Assembly (NCBI RefSeq): GCF_030326305.1
Contig: NZ_JACAKB010000006.1
Span: 118,854-182,853 of the forward strand
DNA from: Myroides odoratimimus
GTDB lineage: Bacteria > Bacteroidota > Bacteroidia > Flavobacteriales > Flavobacteriaceae
Length of the DNA: 64,000 nt
Direction: 5' to 3'
The notes beneath the pieces are model-generated. The model saw only the letters and a program-made list of their open reading frames with translations. It was not told the DNA's origin and made no database searches. Positions within the stretch are counted from its first letter, which is position 1. Each line of letters begins with the position of its first letter. The position numbers and the translations under genes are program-made. This document shows, piece after piece, positions 52,377-63,292 of the stretch.

Positions 52377-52923
52377 ATTTGTTTAGCTTAGAATAAATAA
52401 CGGTATCTAAGAATTGACCATCAAAGAACCAGTTTTCTTTTAAATGACCTTCTTTTATAAAGCCGCATTTTTCAAAAACTTTCATAGAGCCAATATTCTC
52501 TGGATCTAAGAGCGCTTCTATAGAATGTAATTTCATTGTAGAGAAGCCATAATGTACGATGACTTGAAGAGCTTCAGTTATATAACCTTTTCCATTATAC
52601 TGGGGCAAAGACATATATCCTGTTTCTGCTCTATAGTGCTCTAGTTTCATACGATAAAACCCGATGGTGCCGATCATTGTACCTTCTTCTTTTAGCGTGA
52701 TTGCCCAATTAACACATTCTTTAGCTGCCATTCTTTCATCTATAGAATGGATATATTGTTTTATTTCTTCTTCTGATTGTGTAAAGGGTACAGGTATATA
52801 CTTCATCACTTCTGGGTCTGTACGCATGGTGTACATCGTATTTAAGTCATTTATATCTAAACGTCTAAGAATAAGTCTATCTGTTTCGAGTATGGGAAAT
52901 ATGGTTAAGTCTATATTTAGCAT
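52375..52923 (-). CDS. GNAT acetyltransferase, RimJ/RimL type
   Basis: A 182-residue acetyltransferase with LETDRLILRRLDINDLNTMY (about 13-32), EGTMIGTIGFYRM (about 84-96), AETGYMSLPQYNGKGYITEA (about 104-123) with the acetyl-CoA loop YNGKGY, and LDPENIGSMKVFEKCGFIKEG (about 144-164). The length and motifs are those of ribosomal-protein-Ala or spermidine-type acetyltransferases. The substrate is unknown. It is not closely similar to the acetyltransferase at 49349. Confidence 0.85.
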   Translation of the reverse strand: MLNIDLTIFPILETDRLILRRLDINDLNTMYTMRTDPEVMKYIPVPFTQSEEEIKQYIHSIDERMAAKECVNWAITLKEEGTMIGTIGFYRMKLEHYRAETGYMSLPQYNGKGYITEALQVIVHYGFSTMKLHSIEALLDPENIGSMKVFEKCGFIKEGHLKENWFFDGQFLDTVIYSKLNK

Positions 52924-52956
52924 GTTTTTTGAATTGGTTTAAAAACAAATCTAAAT

Positions 52957-52993
52957 AAAATATGGCATAGACTATAAGTCTATGCCATATTTT
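52957..52993. terminator. Terminator of the FAD/Fe-S oxidoreductase gene
   Basis: TATGGCATAGACT (52961-52973) pairs with AGTCTATGCCATA (52977-52989), ATA loop, flanked by A and T runs. It works on the minus strand. Confidence 0.88.
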
Positions 52994-53013
52994 ATCATTT
53001 TTAATAAGTAGAA

Positions 53014-55839
53014 CTATTTAGTTACTTCATCTATTAAGTAGAAGATAGATTTAAAGTTTACACCTCCATATTCTGTTAGCCCTATTTCACACGTACGACT
53101 AGTAGAGAATGCATCCTTTGCATCAGTAGGTATTTGTTCTTTTAAGTGTCTATTACCATGTTTGTTTAATTCAGGGAACGTAAACCCTCTATCTCCTGCG
53201 AAGCCACAGCAGTTGCTATCAATATAGTTTACTTTCTCAGCACACAGCTTAGTCAATTCAAGTAACTTGCCTTCTAATCCTACTTTCTTAACAGAGCATA
53301 CAGGGAATACACTAATTTCTTTTCTTGGACTCTTAACAGGTAATATAGGCATCACATAATCTAACATAAATTCGATAGGATCGTGCATTTTTAGCTTACC
53401 ATCTTTATGAGCATCATAGAAGGTATAAAAACAAGGACTCATGTCGAATAATACAGGATATCTACCATCTTCAGTAGCTTTTAATAAAGCAAGTTCTAAT
53501 TCGGATGATTTAGTATGACCTTCTTCTTTCATTCCTTTACTGCTAAATGGCATTCCACAGCACATATTATTTACGTTTTCTGGATAGATAATGGTATATC
53601 CAGCACGTTTAAGTAGTTCTACGGTTTTAGCAGTTAAGTCCATATCAGATTTAGGATAGTCATTAGATTTACCCATTGTTCTATTAATGCATGAAGGGAA
53701 GTAAACTACTTTTCTATCTTGTCCAGGATTAACGATAGCTTCTGTTATTTTGTGCTTATTGCCTTTAGGCATAGCTACGTTCCATTGCGGTATTTTATTA
53801 CCAGACATCTTACGCATACCACTTGACACACTAGTCATAATCTTATTTCCTAAGATATTTTGGAATACCCCGACGGTGTTTAATGCTTTGCGTCCCATAG
53901 CTGTTACGCGTTCCATATTTTCTACGAAGTATTCAGCATTCTTTCTGTCTTTCTCAGTAATAGCACTATGACGAATATCTTTAATGTATTTACCCGTATC
54001 TATTTTTACAGGGCATGCTAAGGCGCATAGCCCATCTGTTGCACACGTTTCGTCTGCATAGTAGTGAGCACTATTAACTAAGTTCTCTAATTCTTCTGTA
54101 TCTTTTCCTATGGCTTGTAGTCTTGCTATTTCTCTACCTACTACGATACGCTGTCTTGGTGATAGTGTCAGTCCTTCTGAGACACAGTGTGATTCACAGA
54201 ATCCACATTCAATACATTTATCTACTATTTCGTTGGTAGCAGGAGAAGCCTTGAAGTTCTCTAAGTGAACATGAGGATTAGCATTGATAATCACACCAGG
54301 ATTAACTAAGTTATGTGGGTCGAAGATAGTTTTGACTTTTAACATAATGTCATACGCTTGTTTACCCCATTCTTTCTCTACGAAAGGAGCCATATTTCGC
54401 CCTGTTCCATGTTCTGCTTTTAATGAACCATCAAATCTATCTACTACTATTTCTACCAACCCATCCATTAATCGAGCATATCTGTCTATTTCTTCTTGAG
54501 TAGAGAAATCTTGTGAGAATACTAGGTGTAAGTTTCCTTCTAAGGCATGCCCGAATAGTACTGCATCATGGTATTGTAATTCTGCAAACAAATCTTTCAT
54601 GGCGATGCACGCATCGGCTAATTTCTCTACAGGAAAGGCAACATCTTCAATGATACAAGTAGTGCCTGTCTTTCTCAATGCTCCTGTAGTAGGTAATAGA
54701 CCATTTCTAGCCTTCCAATTGAATGCATATTGTTGAGGTTCTGAAGTAAACTCAAAAGGTTTATAAGTAGGAGTAGAAGCAATTGCCTCTCTAATCTGTT
54801 GTTGTTTAGTTGACATTTCAGTTTCATTCTTTGCTTGTGCTTCCACAAGTAAGATACAAGCCGTTTCTGGTAATGTCTTGAAATATTCTGGGGCAGGAGC
54901 TTCATCTTCGATAGATTTAATACTATTTCTATCTAGTAACTCTACTGCCGCTACAGGGCTTTTCTTTAAAAAAGGCACTGCTTGACAGGCTTTTTCTATC
55001 GTTTCAAAAATCATTAATGTACATGCTTTGTGTTTGTAATTAATGACTGTATTATATGTAATATCAGAGATAAAGGCTAATGTACCCTCAGACCCTATCA
55101 TAATATGCTTAATGATTTCATAAGGATCGTGATAGTCTATAAATGCATTAAGGCTATATCCTGTAGTATTTTTGATTTTAAACTTGCGCTCTATTCGGTC
55201 GTATAGTGTGCGATCTGTGTAGATAGCGTCTCTTAGACGCTCTATTTCTTTGATGATTTCAGGGTGTTTCTCAGCGAATTCTTTTTTGCTTTCTTCGCTT
55301 GCTGTATCTAATACAGTTCCGTCATAAAGAACAATCTTAATATCTGCAATTGTATTATAAGAGTTCTGCGAAGTACCACAGCACATTCCACTAGCATTAT
55401 TAGCCGCGATACCACCTATCATTGCAGCATTGATAGAGCCAGGATCTGGACCTATCTTACGTCCATAAGGAGCTAGGATAATATTAGCTCTTCCTCCAAT
55501 AATACCAGGCTGAAACTTCGCTTGAAGCCCATTGTTTAAAATCTCGTATTTCTTCCATTGATGAGTAGCCACCATCAAGACAGAATCTGTTACTGCCTGT
55601 CCAGATAGACTTGTTCCTGCCGCTCGGTACGTCACCGCTACATTATGCCTTGTAGCAGTCTGTAGAGTAGCTACAGCTTCTTGGTGATTGTGTACTTGAA
55701 CAACTATTTTAGGAACTAATTTATAAAAACTAGCATCAGTACCATACGCTAATAGTTGAATCGGATTAGTGATAATTCTATCAGAATCTAAGTGATTAGC
55801 TAGTTCTTCTTTGAACTTTTGGTATTGTAATGGTAACAT
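53014..55839 (-). CDS. FAD-linked oxidase with C-terminal Fe-S and CCG domains
   Basis: A 941-residue flavoprotein of the YdiJ / D-lactate or D-2-hydroxyacid dehydrogenase type. The N-terminal FAD-binding PCMH domain contains VTYRAAGTSLSGQAVTDSVL (about 69-88) and GPDPGSINAAMIGGIAANNA (about 131-150). A FAD-oxidase C-terminal domain follows (about 260-520), ending in KAEHGTGRNMAPFVE. Two ferredoxin-like clusters come next, CIECGFCESHC (about 541-551) and CATDGLCALACP (about 596-607), then two CCG redox domains (CCGMPFSSKG about 757, CCGFAGDRG about 876). Such proteins oxidise 2-hydroxy acids and pass electrons to the quinone pool. The exact substrate is not evident. Confidence 0.87.
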   Translation of the reverse strand: MLPLQYQKFKEELANHLDSDRIITNPIQLLAYGTDASFYKLVPKIVVQVHNHQEAVATLQTATRHNVAVTYRAAGTSLSGQAVTDSVLMVATHQWKKYEILNNGLQAKFQPGIIGGRANIILAPYGRKIGPDPGSINAAMIGGIAANNASGMCCGTSQNSYNTIADIKIVLYDGTVLDTASEESKKEFAEKHPEIIKEIERLRDAIYTDRTLYDRIERKFKIKNTTGYSLNAFIDYHDPYEIIKHIMIGSEGTLAFISDITYNTVINYKHKACTLMIFETIEKACQAVPFLKKSPVAAVELLDRNSIKSIEDEAPAPEYFKTLPETACILLVEAQAKNETEMSTKQQQIREAIASTPTYKPFEFTSEPQQYAFNWKARNGLLPTTGALRKTGTTCIIEDVAFPVEKLADACIAMKDLFAELQYHDAVLFGHALEGNLHLVFSQDFSTQEEIDRYARLMDGLVEIVVDRFDGSLKAEHGTGRNMAPFVEKEWGKQAYDIMLKVKTIFDPHNLVNPGVIINANPHVHLENFKASPATNEIVDKCIECGFCESHCVSEGLTLSPRQRIVVGREIARLQAIGKDTEELENLVNSAHYYADETCATDGLCALACPVKIDTGKYIKDIRHSAITEKDRKNAEYFVENMERVTAMGRKALNTVGVFQNILGNKIMTSVSSGMRKMSGNKIPQWNVAMPKGNKHKITEAIVNPGQDRKVVYFPSCINRTMGKSNDYPKSDMDLTAKTVELLKRAGYTIIYPENVNNMCCGMPFSSKGMKEEGHTKSSELELALLKATEDGRYPVLFDMSPCFYTFYDAHKDGKLKMHDPIEFMLDYVMPILPVKSPRKEISVFPVCSVKKVGLEGKLLELTKLCAEKVNYIDSNCCGFAGDRGFTFPELNKHGNRHLKEQIPTDAKDAFSTSRTCEIGLTEYGGVNFKSIFYLIDEVTK

Positions 55840-55980
55840 ATTTCTATCTTTTTTAATATGCTACAATTTACAAAACATATAAAAAAGATAAGAGTGGAAC
55901 GCTTTGTTTATACTGGATTTAAATAAGATGCGGTAGTTGGAGGTATGGTGATGAATAATGTTTAAATTATAATGTTTCGA

Positions 55981-56048
55981 GATTGCTAGGGGTTTTCTTG
56001 AGGTTTTCTTCAAGAAAATGCCTTCTGGGCTAGAAACCCCAAGGAATC
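55981..56048. other. Structured intergenic element before pyrD
   Basis: The divergent gap 55840-56280 has no credible gene. It holds an inverted structure: GATT, then GGGG (55989-55992), pairing with CCCC (56037-56040) and AATC (56045-56048). Inside it, TTTTCTTG (55993-56000) pairs with CAAGAAAA (56011-56018). TTCTTCAAGAAAA also occurs at about 24863-24875. It may be a regulatory RNA or a dispersed repeat. Confidence 0.4.
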
Positions 56049-56233
56049 TCCTAGAAAACTTCAATAAAGTGCAAGAAAAATAGGACTTGGTTGCTAGAGA
56101 AAGTTTAGTAGAGATTACTTAGAAAGACGTTCTTCTAAATTGTTTTGCTCTAATTGGTTAGTGTTAAAAATAACTATTGGAAGGCCATCATAAAAAACAA
56201 AAAAGACCACTATGAAATCCAAGGTTTAAATAC

Positions 56234-56241
56234 TACCTTTG
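56234..56241 (+). promoter_or_regulatory. Predicted -7 box upstream of pyrD
   Basis: TACCTTTG matches TAnnTTTG, 39 bases before the ATG at 56281. No clear -33 box. Confidence 0.4.
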
Positions 56242-56280
56242 CACGAAATTTAGACACACAACAACACAAAGTCATTTAGT

Positions 56281-57300
56281 ATGTATAAAAGCATTATTAA
56301 GCCTATATTTTTTAGGTTTGACCCAGAGAAAGTGCATCATTTTACCTTCGGTGCTCTTAAATTCGTGAATAGTATTCCTGGTGTATCCGCACTTATTCGC
56401 GCCAATTGTCAAGTAAATGACCCTCGATTAGAAAGAGAAGTATTCGGGCTGAAGTTTAAGAATCCAGTAGGTCTTGCAGCAGGTCTGGATAAGGATGCTA
56501 AGTTATATAGTGAATTAGAGAACTTTGGTTTTGGTTTTATAGAAATAGGGACTCTTACTCCCAAAGGACAACCAGGAAATCCTAAAAAGAGATTATTCCG
56601 TCTAAAAGAAGACAATGGTCTTATCAATAGAATGGGATTTAACAATGGAGGGATAGAAGAGGCTATAGAACGTCTAAAGAAAAATAAAGGAACGCTGATA
56701 GGAGGGAATATTGGGAAGAATAAAGTGACACCTAATGAACAAGCAAATGAAGATTATGAAATCTGTTTTGAAGCGTTGTTTCCTTATGTAGATTATTTCG
56801 TGGTAAATGTGAGTTCACCTAATACACCTAATTTACGTGCGCTACAGGATAAAGAACCACTAAAAGCGTTACTTCACGGATTACAAGTTAAAAATAATCA
56901 GAAAGAGGCTCCTAAGCCTATTTTATTGAAGATAGCACCAGACTTAACAGATGATCAGTTATTAGATATTATAGAGATTGTTACAGAAACAAAAATAGCT
57001 GGAGTAATCGCTACGAATACTACTATCGATCGCAGTAATCTGAAGTCTATTCATCAGCAAGAAACAGGGGGACTAAGTGGAAAACCTTTGACGAAGAGAA
57101 GTACTGAGGTTATTCGATTCTTATCTGAGAAGAGTAATAAAGCATTTCCTATCATCGGTGTAGGAGGTATACATTCTGCAGAAGATGCGATAGAAAAACT
57201 AGAGGCAGGAGCGAGCTTGATTCAGCTTTATACTGGCTTTATATATGAAGGACCGGGCTTGATTAAAAAGATTAATAAAGCCATATTATCTAAATACTAG
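56281..57300 (+). CDS. pyrD: Dihydroorotate dehydrogenase (quinone), class 2
   Basis: A 339-residue FMN enzyme of pyrimidine synthesis that reduces membrane quinone. The N-terminal extension with [20 protein letters not shown] is the membrane-associating helix of class 2. Visible are [20 protein letters not shown] (about 59-78), [19 protein letters not shown] (about 82-100), [11 protein letters not shown] (about 177) with the catalytic Ser region, ATNTTIDR (about 243), SGKPLTKRS (about 263) and IGVGGI (about 296). It is followed after 8 bases by the LysE gene, probably in the same transcript. Confidence 0.95.
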   Translation: MYKSIIKPIFFRFDPEKVHHFTFGALKFVNSIPGVSALIRANCQVNDPRLEREVFGLKFKNPVGLAAGLDKDAKLYSELENFGFGFIEIGTLTPKGQPGNPKKRLFRLKEDNGLINRMGFNNGGIEEAIERLKKNKGTLIGGNIGKNKVTPNEQANEDYEICFEALFPYVDYFVVNVSSPNTPNLRALQDKEPLKALLHGLQVKNNQKEAPKPILLKIAPDLTDDQLLDIIEIVTETKIAGVIATNTTIDRSNLKSIHQQETGGLSGKPLTKRSTEVIRFLSEKSNKAFPIIGVGGIHSAEDAIEKLEAGASLIQLYTGFIYEGPGLIKKINKAILSKY

Positions 57301-57308
57301 AATTAATT

Positions 57309-57935
57309 ATGTCAACAGAAGTATTATATACTTTTTTTATAACTTGTTTTTTATTGATTATTACTCCAGGGCCAGATATTCTATATGTGGTTTCGCAGAG
57401 CATTACCAGAGGGCGTAAGTATGGATATGCAGTAGTGGTAGGACAGGTAGGAGGTTTATTATTCCATTTATCATTATTTGCTTTTGGAATCTCCGCTTTA
57501 ATTACGCAATCTGAATTACTGTTTAAAGGTGTTAAGTTATTCGGAGCCTTATATCTATTCTGGTTGTCTTATAAAGTATTTCAGGAAGAGAATGTAATCG
57601 TCATTGATGAATCTACTTCTGGGCAAAACGATAAGACTTTTATGGGATTTGTCAGAAAAGGATTGCTTATGAATGTTTTAAATCCAAAGGTGATGATGTT
57701 CTTTTTGGCTTTATTCCCAGGGTTTATTACAGAAAGTGCAGGTAGTGTACAGAAACAGGTTTTTGTGCTAGGTACAGTCTTTATTACAGAAGCAGTAGTC
57801 ATTTTTTTTATCATCTGTACTATAGCAGCTAAGCTGACAGATTATATGAGAGATAATAAATATGTCAACTTATTTTTAAAGTGGCTTCAAATCATCGTTT
57901 TTAGTGGATTAGCAGTTTTCCTACTAGTAAGCTAA
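57309..57935 (+). CDS. LysE/RhtB family amino acid exporter
   Basis: A 208-residue membrane protein with about six hydrophobic helices. It shows the family start FITCFLLIITPGPDILYVVSQSI (about 9-31), GRKYGYAVVVGQVGG (about 35-49), and KGLLMNVLNPKVMMFFLALF (about 117-136) with NPK. LysE/RhtB members export basic amino acids, homoserine or threonine. The cargo here is unknown. It is transcribed with pyrD and ends before a strong terminator. Confidence 0.88.
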   Translation: MSTEVLYTFFITCFLLIITPGPDILYVVSQSITRGRKYGYAVVVGQVGGLLFHLSLFAFGISALITQSELLFKGVKLFGALYLFWLSYKVFQEENVIVIDESTSGQNDKTFMGFVRKGLLMNVLNPKVMMFFLALFPGFITESAGSVQKQVFVLGTVFITEAVVIFFIICTIAAKLTDYMRDNKYVNLFLKWLQIIVFSGLAVFLLVS

Positions 57936-57950
57936 GAAGAAAATAATAGT

Positions 57951-57990
57951 AAAAAAGGTTCTAAGGATAATATCTTTAGAACCTTTTTTT
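57951..57990 (+). terminator. Terminator of the pyrD operon
   Basis: AAAAAAGGTTCTAA pairs with TTAGAACCTTTTTT; the stem continues inward through GGAT/ATCT with a short loop. Confidence 0.88.
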
Positions 57991-58093
57991 ATTTTTAGGA
58001 ACTCTATGTGTCAGATAATCAATAGAATGTTGTTTGAGTATGTTAAGTAAATAAAATAAAGAAAATCACATTGTAAAATTGTGGCTTTTCATT

Positions 58094-58101
58094 TATATTT
58101 G
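58094..58101 (+). promoter_or_regulatory. Predicted -7 box very close to the HMG-CoA lyase start
   Basis: TATATTTG matches TAnnTTTG and ends 6 bases before the ATG at 58108. If used, the transcript would begin at or next to the start codon, that is leaderless. A TTG at 58071-58073 lies 23 bases upstream of TA. Confidence 0.35.
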
Positions 58102-58107
58102 GATTAT

Positions 58108-58974
58108 ATGAAACCAGCAGTAAAAATTATAGAATGTCCTCGTGATGCTATGCAAGGCATTAAGATGTTTATCCCAACAGAAAAAAAGGTACAGTATATA
58201 CAGTCTCTTTTAAGAGTGGGGTTTGATACCATAGATTTCGGTAGTTTTGTTTCTCCTAAGGCTATTCCTCAGATGCAGGATACAGCTGAGTTGTTAGCTC
58301 AGTTAGACTTGAGTAAGACAGAGAGCAAGCTATTAGCTATTATCGCAAACACGAGAGGTGCAGAACAAGCTGCTGAGCATAAAGAAATTCAGTACTTAGG
58401 TTTCCCTTTTTCTATATCAGAGAACTTCCAGATGCGTAATACACATAAGACTATTGCAGAATCTATCGTTACTTTAGATGAGATATTGAATATCGCTACT
58501 AAGGCCGATAAAGAGGTTGTGGCTTATTTATCAATGGGTTTTGGTAATCCTTATGGAGATCCGTGGGATGTGGATATTGTAGGAGATTGGACTGAAAAGC
58601 TGTCAAAGATGGGAGTGAAGATTCTTTCATTATCGGATACGGTAGGAAGTTCTACACCAGAAGTGATAGATTATTTATTTAGCAATTTGATTCCAGCGTA
58701 TCCTAATATTGAGTTTGGAGCACATCTACACACTACTCCTGATAGTTGGTTTGAGAAGATTGATGCGGCCTATAAGGCTGGATGTCTACGTTATGATGGT
58801 GCAATAAAAGGTTATGGGGGATGTCCAATGGCAAAAGATGATTTGACTGGAAATATGCCAACAGAGAAGATGTTGAGCTACTTTACAGCAAATAAGGTAG
58901 ATACGAACTTGAGTGCTATGTCATTTGAAAGCTCATACAATGAAGCTTTAAAAATATTTAATTTTTTCCATTAA
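58108..58974 (+). CDS. Hydroxymethylglutaryl-CoA lyase
   Basis: A TIM-barrel enzyme that cleaves HMG-CoA to acetoacetate and acetyl-CoA, in leucine breakdown. The frame opens at a GTG at 58081, but the ATG at 58108 fits the family (MKPAVKIIECPRDAMQG) and gives 288 residues. Visible are ECPRDAMQG (about 9-17) with the catalytic Arg and Asp, FDTIDFGSFVSPKAIPQM (about 40-57), the metal His pair in GAHLHTTP (about 204-211) and the cysteine loop GYGGCPMAKDDLTGNMPTE (about 230-248). The members of the family also include related aldolases. The CP and GGCPMA motifs favour HMG-CoA lyase. Confidence 0.85.
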   Translation: MKPAVKIIECPRDAMQGIKMFIPTEKKVQYIQSLLRVGFDTIDFGSFVSPKAIPQMQDTAELLAQLDLSKTESKLLAIIANTRGAEQAAEHKEIQYLGFPFSISENFQMRNTHKTIAESIVTLDEILNIATKADKEVVAYLSMGFGNPYGDPWDVDIVGDWTEKLSKMGVKILSLSDTVGSSTPEVIDYLFSNLIPAYPNIEFGAHLHTTPDSWFEKIDAAYKAGCLRYDGAIKGYGGCPMAKDDLTGNMPTEKMLSYFTANKVDTNLSAMSFESSYNEALKIFNFFH

Positions 58975-58991
58975 AGTTTTTTATTACATAG

Positions 58992-60503
<1,512 letters not shown>

Positions 60504-60560
60504 TGTTAGATGGTATGTTACGGATTACAAATTCGCAACAACCTTAGAGATATAATTAAA

Positions 60561-60600
60561 ATAATAGGGCTATTTCGTACGAAATAGCCCTATTATTTTT
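60561..60600. terminator. Perfect-palindrome bidirectional terminator
   Basis: ATAATAGGGCTATTTCGT and ACGAAATAGCCCTATTAT meet directly (60561-60596), then T. It serves guaB and the convergent nhaC gene. Confidence 0.88.
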
Positions 60601-60618
60601 TATAAGATAAGTGAGTAA

Positions 60619-62079
60619 TTATGCTTTTATAGTATCTACTAAACGTCTTATTTTAATATTTAATACAACATAAGTAAGAGATACAAATGGTGAAATAATA
60701 TTAAAGAATGCGTAAGGAGCATATGTCATTGTATCAATCCCTAGTACTCCTGAGTGATAAGCCCCACAAGTATTCCAAGGAATTAGTACTGATGTCACAG
60801 TCCCTGAATCTTCTAGTGTTCTACTTAAGTTCTCAGGTGCAAGTCCTTTATCCTTATAGGCTTTAGAAAACATTTTACCAGGAATTACTAATGATAAATA
60901 TTGTTCAGAAGCAGTTAAGTTTACAACAACGCAACTTGCCATTGTGCTTGCGAATAATCCAAAAACTGACTTTGCTATACTTAATAATGTTTGTGTTATT
61001 TTCTTTAAAGCCCCAATAGCTTCCATCGCTCCACCGAAGAACATTGCACAGATAATTAACCATACTGTGTTTAGCATGCTTTTCATTCCTCCTGCTTCGA
61101 ATAAGCTATTTAAACTTTCCATAGGAGATAGAATAGCAATATCTGTAGTGATGGCATTCATAATTCCCTTATAGGCTGTAACTGGTGTCAATGAAGTTCC
61201 TTCTCCTACAAAGGCTACTATATCTGGCTGAAAAAATAGAGCGAATACAGCTCCTAATAAGGTTCCTAAAAGTAAAGCAAGTATTGGTTTCATCTTTTTT
61301 AATATTGCTCCAATTACAATCACAGGAACTAAGAATAACCAAGGTGTAATGTTGAATGTTTGATTAATTGCCTGTAATGATGCAGACATATCTATGGTCT
61401 CAGGTACATTAAGATTAAAACTGATGATGATAAATATGATTAAGGTTAGTACATAAGTAGGGATGGTGGTGAACATCATGTACTTTATATGAGTAAATAA
61501 ATCTGTACCAGCCATAGCTGAAGCTAAATTAGTAGTATCTGATAGTGGAGATAACTTATCTCCAAAGTATGCTCCTGATATTACAGCACCTCCAATAAGC
61601 GCTAGATCAATACCCATCGCATTACCTATACCTACTAGAGCAATACCTACTGTAGCAGATGTGGTCCAAGAACTACCTGTTGCTAGGGCAATAATGGAAC
61701 AGATAATTACTGTCGCAGGTAAGAATATATGAGGTTCTAAAATCTGTAAACCATAGTAAATCATCGTAGGTATAATACCACTCAATAACCAGGTTCCTGA
61801 TAAGGCTCCTACTAATAACAGTATATAGATAGCTCGAGTGGTTTCTCTAACGTTTTTAGTGATTTTTTTAATAATATCTTCGTAATTGACTTTATTGTAT
61901 AGGCCTATTCCGATTGCAATAAGCCCACCTATTAATAGAACGAATTGGTTAGAACCAGCTAAGGCAGCACTACCATAAACGAATACATTGGTACCTAATA
62001 GCGCGATTAATACGATCATAGGTATTAAGGATTGCAATAAGGTTACTTTTCTAGGTTTAACTTTAGATTCAATATTCAT
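60619..62079 (-). CDS. nhaC: Na+/H+ antiporter NhaC
   Basis: A 486-residue inner-membrane protein with about eleven hydrophobic helices. Family signatures seen are IALATGSSWTTSATVGIALVG (positions about 129-149; given here only as the leading ATGSSWTTSATVG), ISGAYFGDKLSPLSDTTNLA (about 167-186) and SLVIPGKMFSKAYKDKGLAP (about 395-414) followed by SGTVTSVLIPWNTCGAY. NhaC members exchange sodium, or other substrates such as malate in MleN relatives, for protons. Sodium is the default inference. It has its own terminator and stands alone. Confidence 0.9.
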   Translation of the reverse strand: MNIESKVKPRKVTLLQSLIPMIVLIALLGTNVFVYGSAALAGSNQFVLLIGGLIAIGIGLYNKVNYEDIIKKITKNVRETTRAIYILLLVGALSGTWLLSGIIPTMIYYGLQILEPHIFLPATVIICSIIALATGSSWTTSATVGIALVGIGNAMGIDLALIGGAVISGAYFGDKLSPLSDTTNLASAMAGTDLFTHIKYMMFTTIPTYVLTLIIFIIISFNLNVPETIDMSASLQAINQTFNITPWLFLVPVIVIGAILKKMKPILALLLGTLLGAVFALFFQPDIVAFVGEGTSLTPVTAYKGIMNAITTDIAILSPMESLNSLFEAGGMKSMLNTVWLIICAMFFGGAMEAIGALKKITQTLLSIAKSVFGLFASTMASCVVVNLTASEQYLSLVIPGKMFSKAYKDKGLAPENLSRTLEDSGTVTSVLIPWNTCGAYHSGVLGIDTMTYAPYAFFNIISPFVSLTYVVLNIKIRRLVDTIKA

Positions 62080-62244
62080 GATTGTTTTTATGTTGTTTGT
62101 AAAGAGTTTGAAGATACATAAAAATCAATAGAATTTAATATCTGTGTAATATTATTTAGAATAAAACTACATATTGCCATTTTATTGCTAATCTTTCAAA
62201 GTGCTCCTTTTATATGAGAAGTGTTTATAATGAATATGTTGTAA

Positions 62245-63247
62245 TAAAAAAGTATGTATCTCCGTTTAATGACATAATGCTATATTTGTAATCTAAAAGA
62301 GAGTAATCATATGTCCAATCTATTTACCTTTTCAGCCGAATTTACAAGTGAAGAAGCATGCCGTTTGCACTTTAAAGAACAACGCGACAAATTAGGAGTC
62401 ACTTGTCAAAGATGTGGTCATGACGCCCACTATTGGATTCAAAGTAGATGGAGTTATGAATGTAAGAAATGTCGTTCTCGTATGACTTTAAAAAGTGGAA
62501 CAATAATGGAACATTCTAAGCTATCTTTTCTAATATGGTATAAAACAATGTTCTTAATGACAGCGACCAAGAAAGGCTTTTCTACTTTAGAAATTCAGAA
62601 GTAATTAAGACTAAAAAGATATGAGCCAGTATGGGCAATGGTACATAAACTTCGCAAGGCAATGGGCAATAGAGATAGCAAATATACTTTAGAAGGAATG
62701 TTAGAGATGGATCAGGGGTATTTTAAAGTAGAAACATCTGAAATAGAGAAGTCTAAAACAAAAAGTGGTCGTGGCTCTACAGGTGTCCAAAATGTTGCAA
62801 TTATGGCAGAGAGTACAGTTTTAGAGGACATAAAAACAGGTGAAAAACAAAATCATGTACGCTTTTTTAAAGCTGTTGTTTTAGAAGATCATAAAGCTGA
62901 AGGTGTTAATGAAATGATTAAGAAAAATATTGAAGAAAGTAGTATTGTCTTAACTGACAAGAGTACTTCTTATGTAGATATTTCAGATTTTGTTCAGATA
63001 CATATCACTGAAAAATCATCAGAACAAACAACAAAAGAAACTCTTAAATGGGTACATATAGCTATCAGTAATGCCAAAAGAAATCTACAGGGAAATTACC
63101 ATAAAATTAAACGAAAATATCTTCAAGCCTACTTAGATGAATTCGTTTATAAACTTAATAGAAGATACTTTGGTGATAAGCTCTTTGATAGGCTTATTAT
63201 TGCCAATATTACTGCTTATGACTAAAAACGGAGATACATTAAAAAAG
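62245..63247 (+). mobile_element. IS1595-family insertion sequence with target duplication
   Basis: The ends carry a perfect 14-bp inverted repeat: ATGTATCTCCGTTT (62254-62267) and AAACGGAGATACAT (63226-63239). Directly outside is an 8-bp direct repeat, TAAAAAAG (62245-62252 and 63240-63247), which fits the usual 8-bp target duplication of IS1595 elements; the element itself is then about 62253-63239. The target is the T/A-rich side of a terminator for the lipoprotein gene at 63293. The intact duplication suggests a fairly recent insertion. Confidence 0.88.
62311..63225 (+). pseudogene. IS1595-family transposase interrupted by an in-frame stop
   Basis: One frame runs from ATG 62311 to TAA 63223-63225 but carries an in-frame TAA at 62602-62604. 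The N-terminal part (97 residues) has the zinc ribbon CQRCGHDAHYW / CKKCRSRMT and the start of the helix-turn-helix (KGFSTLEIQK). The C-terminal part has LKRYEPVWAMVHKLRKAMG, the DDE first Asp in LEMDQGYF, the second in VLTDKS, and VHIAISNAKRN followed by YLDEFVYKLNRR. The stop replaces what is normally a Gln (CAA to TAA) in EIQ-x-x-L. The transposase is probably inactive unless the stop is read through. Confidence 0.85.
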
Positions 63248-63278
63248 CCTCATAAAATTAATTATGAGGCTTTGTCTT
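63243..63278 (-). terminator. Terminator of the lipoprotein gene, next to the IS
   Basis: AAAGCCTCATAA pairs with TTATGAGGCTTT around AATTAA. Its outer A-run (T-run on the minus strand) overlaps the right target duplication. Confidence 0.8.
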
Positions 63279-63292
63279 ATAAGCTGATAATT

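Noticed and set aside
55861-56064. Minus-strand frame of 67 codons upstream of the FAD/Fe-S gene
   Set aside because: It lies over the structured intergenic element, has no domain or signal, and is probably chance.
62638-63225. Separate 195-residue transposase gene
   Set aside because: Same frame as 62311-62604 and part of the same IS1595 transposase, split by an in-frame TAA.
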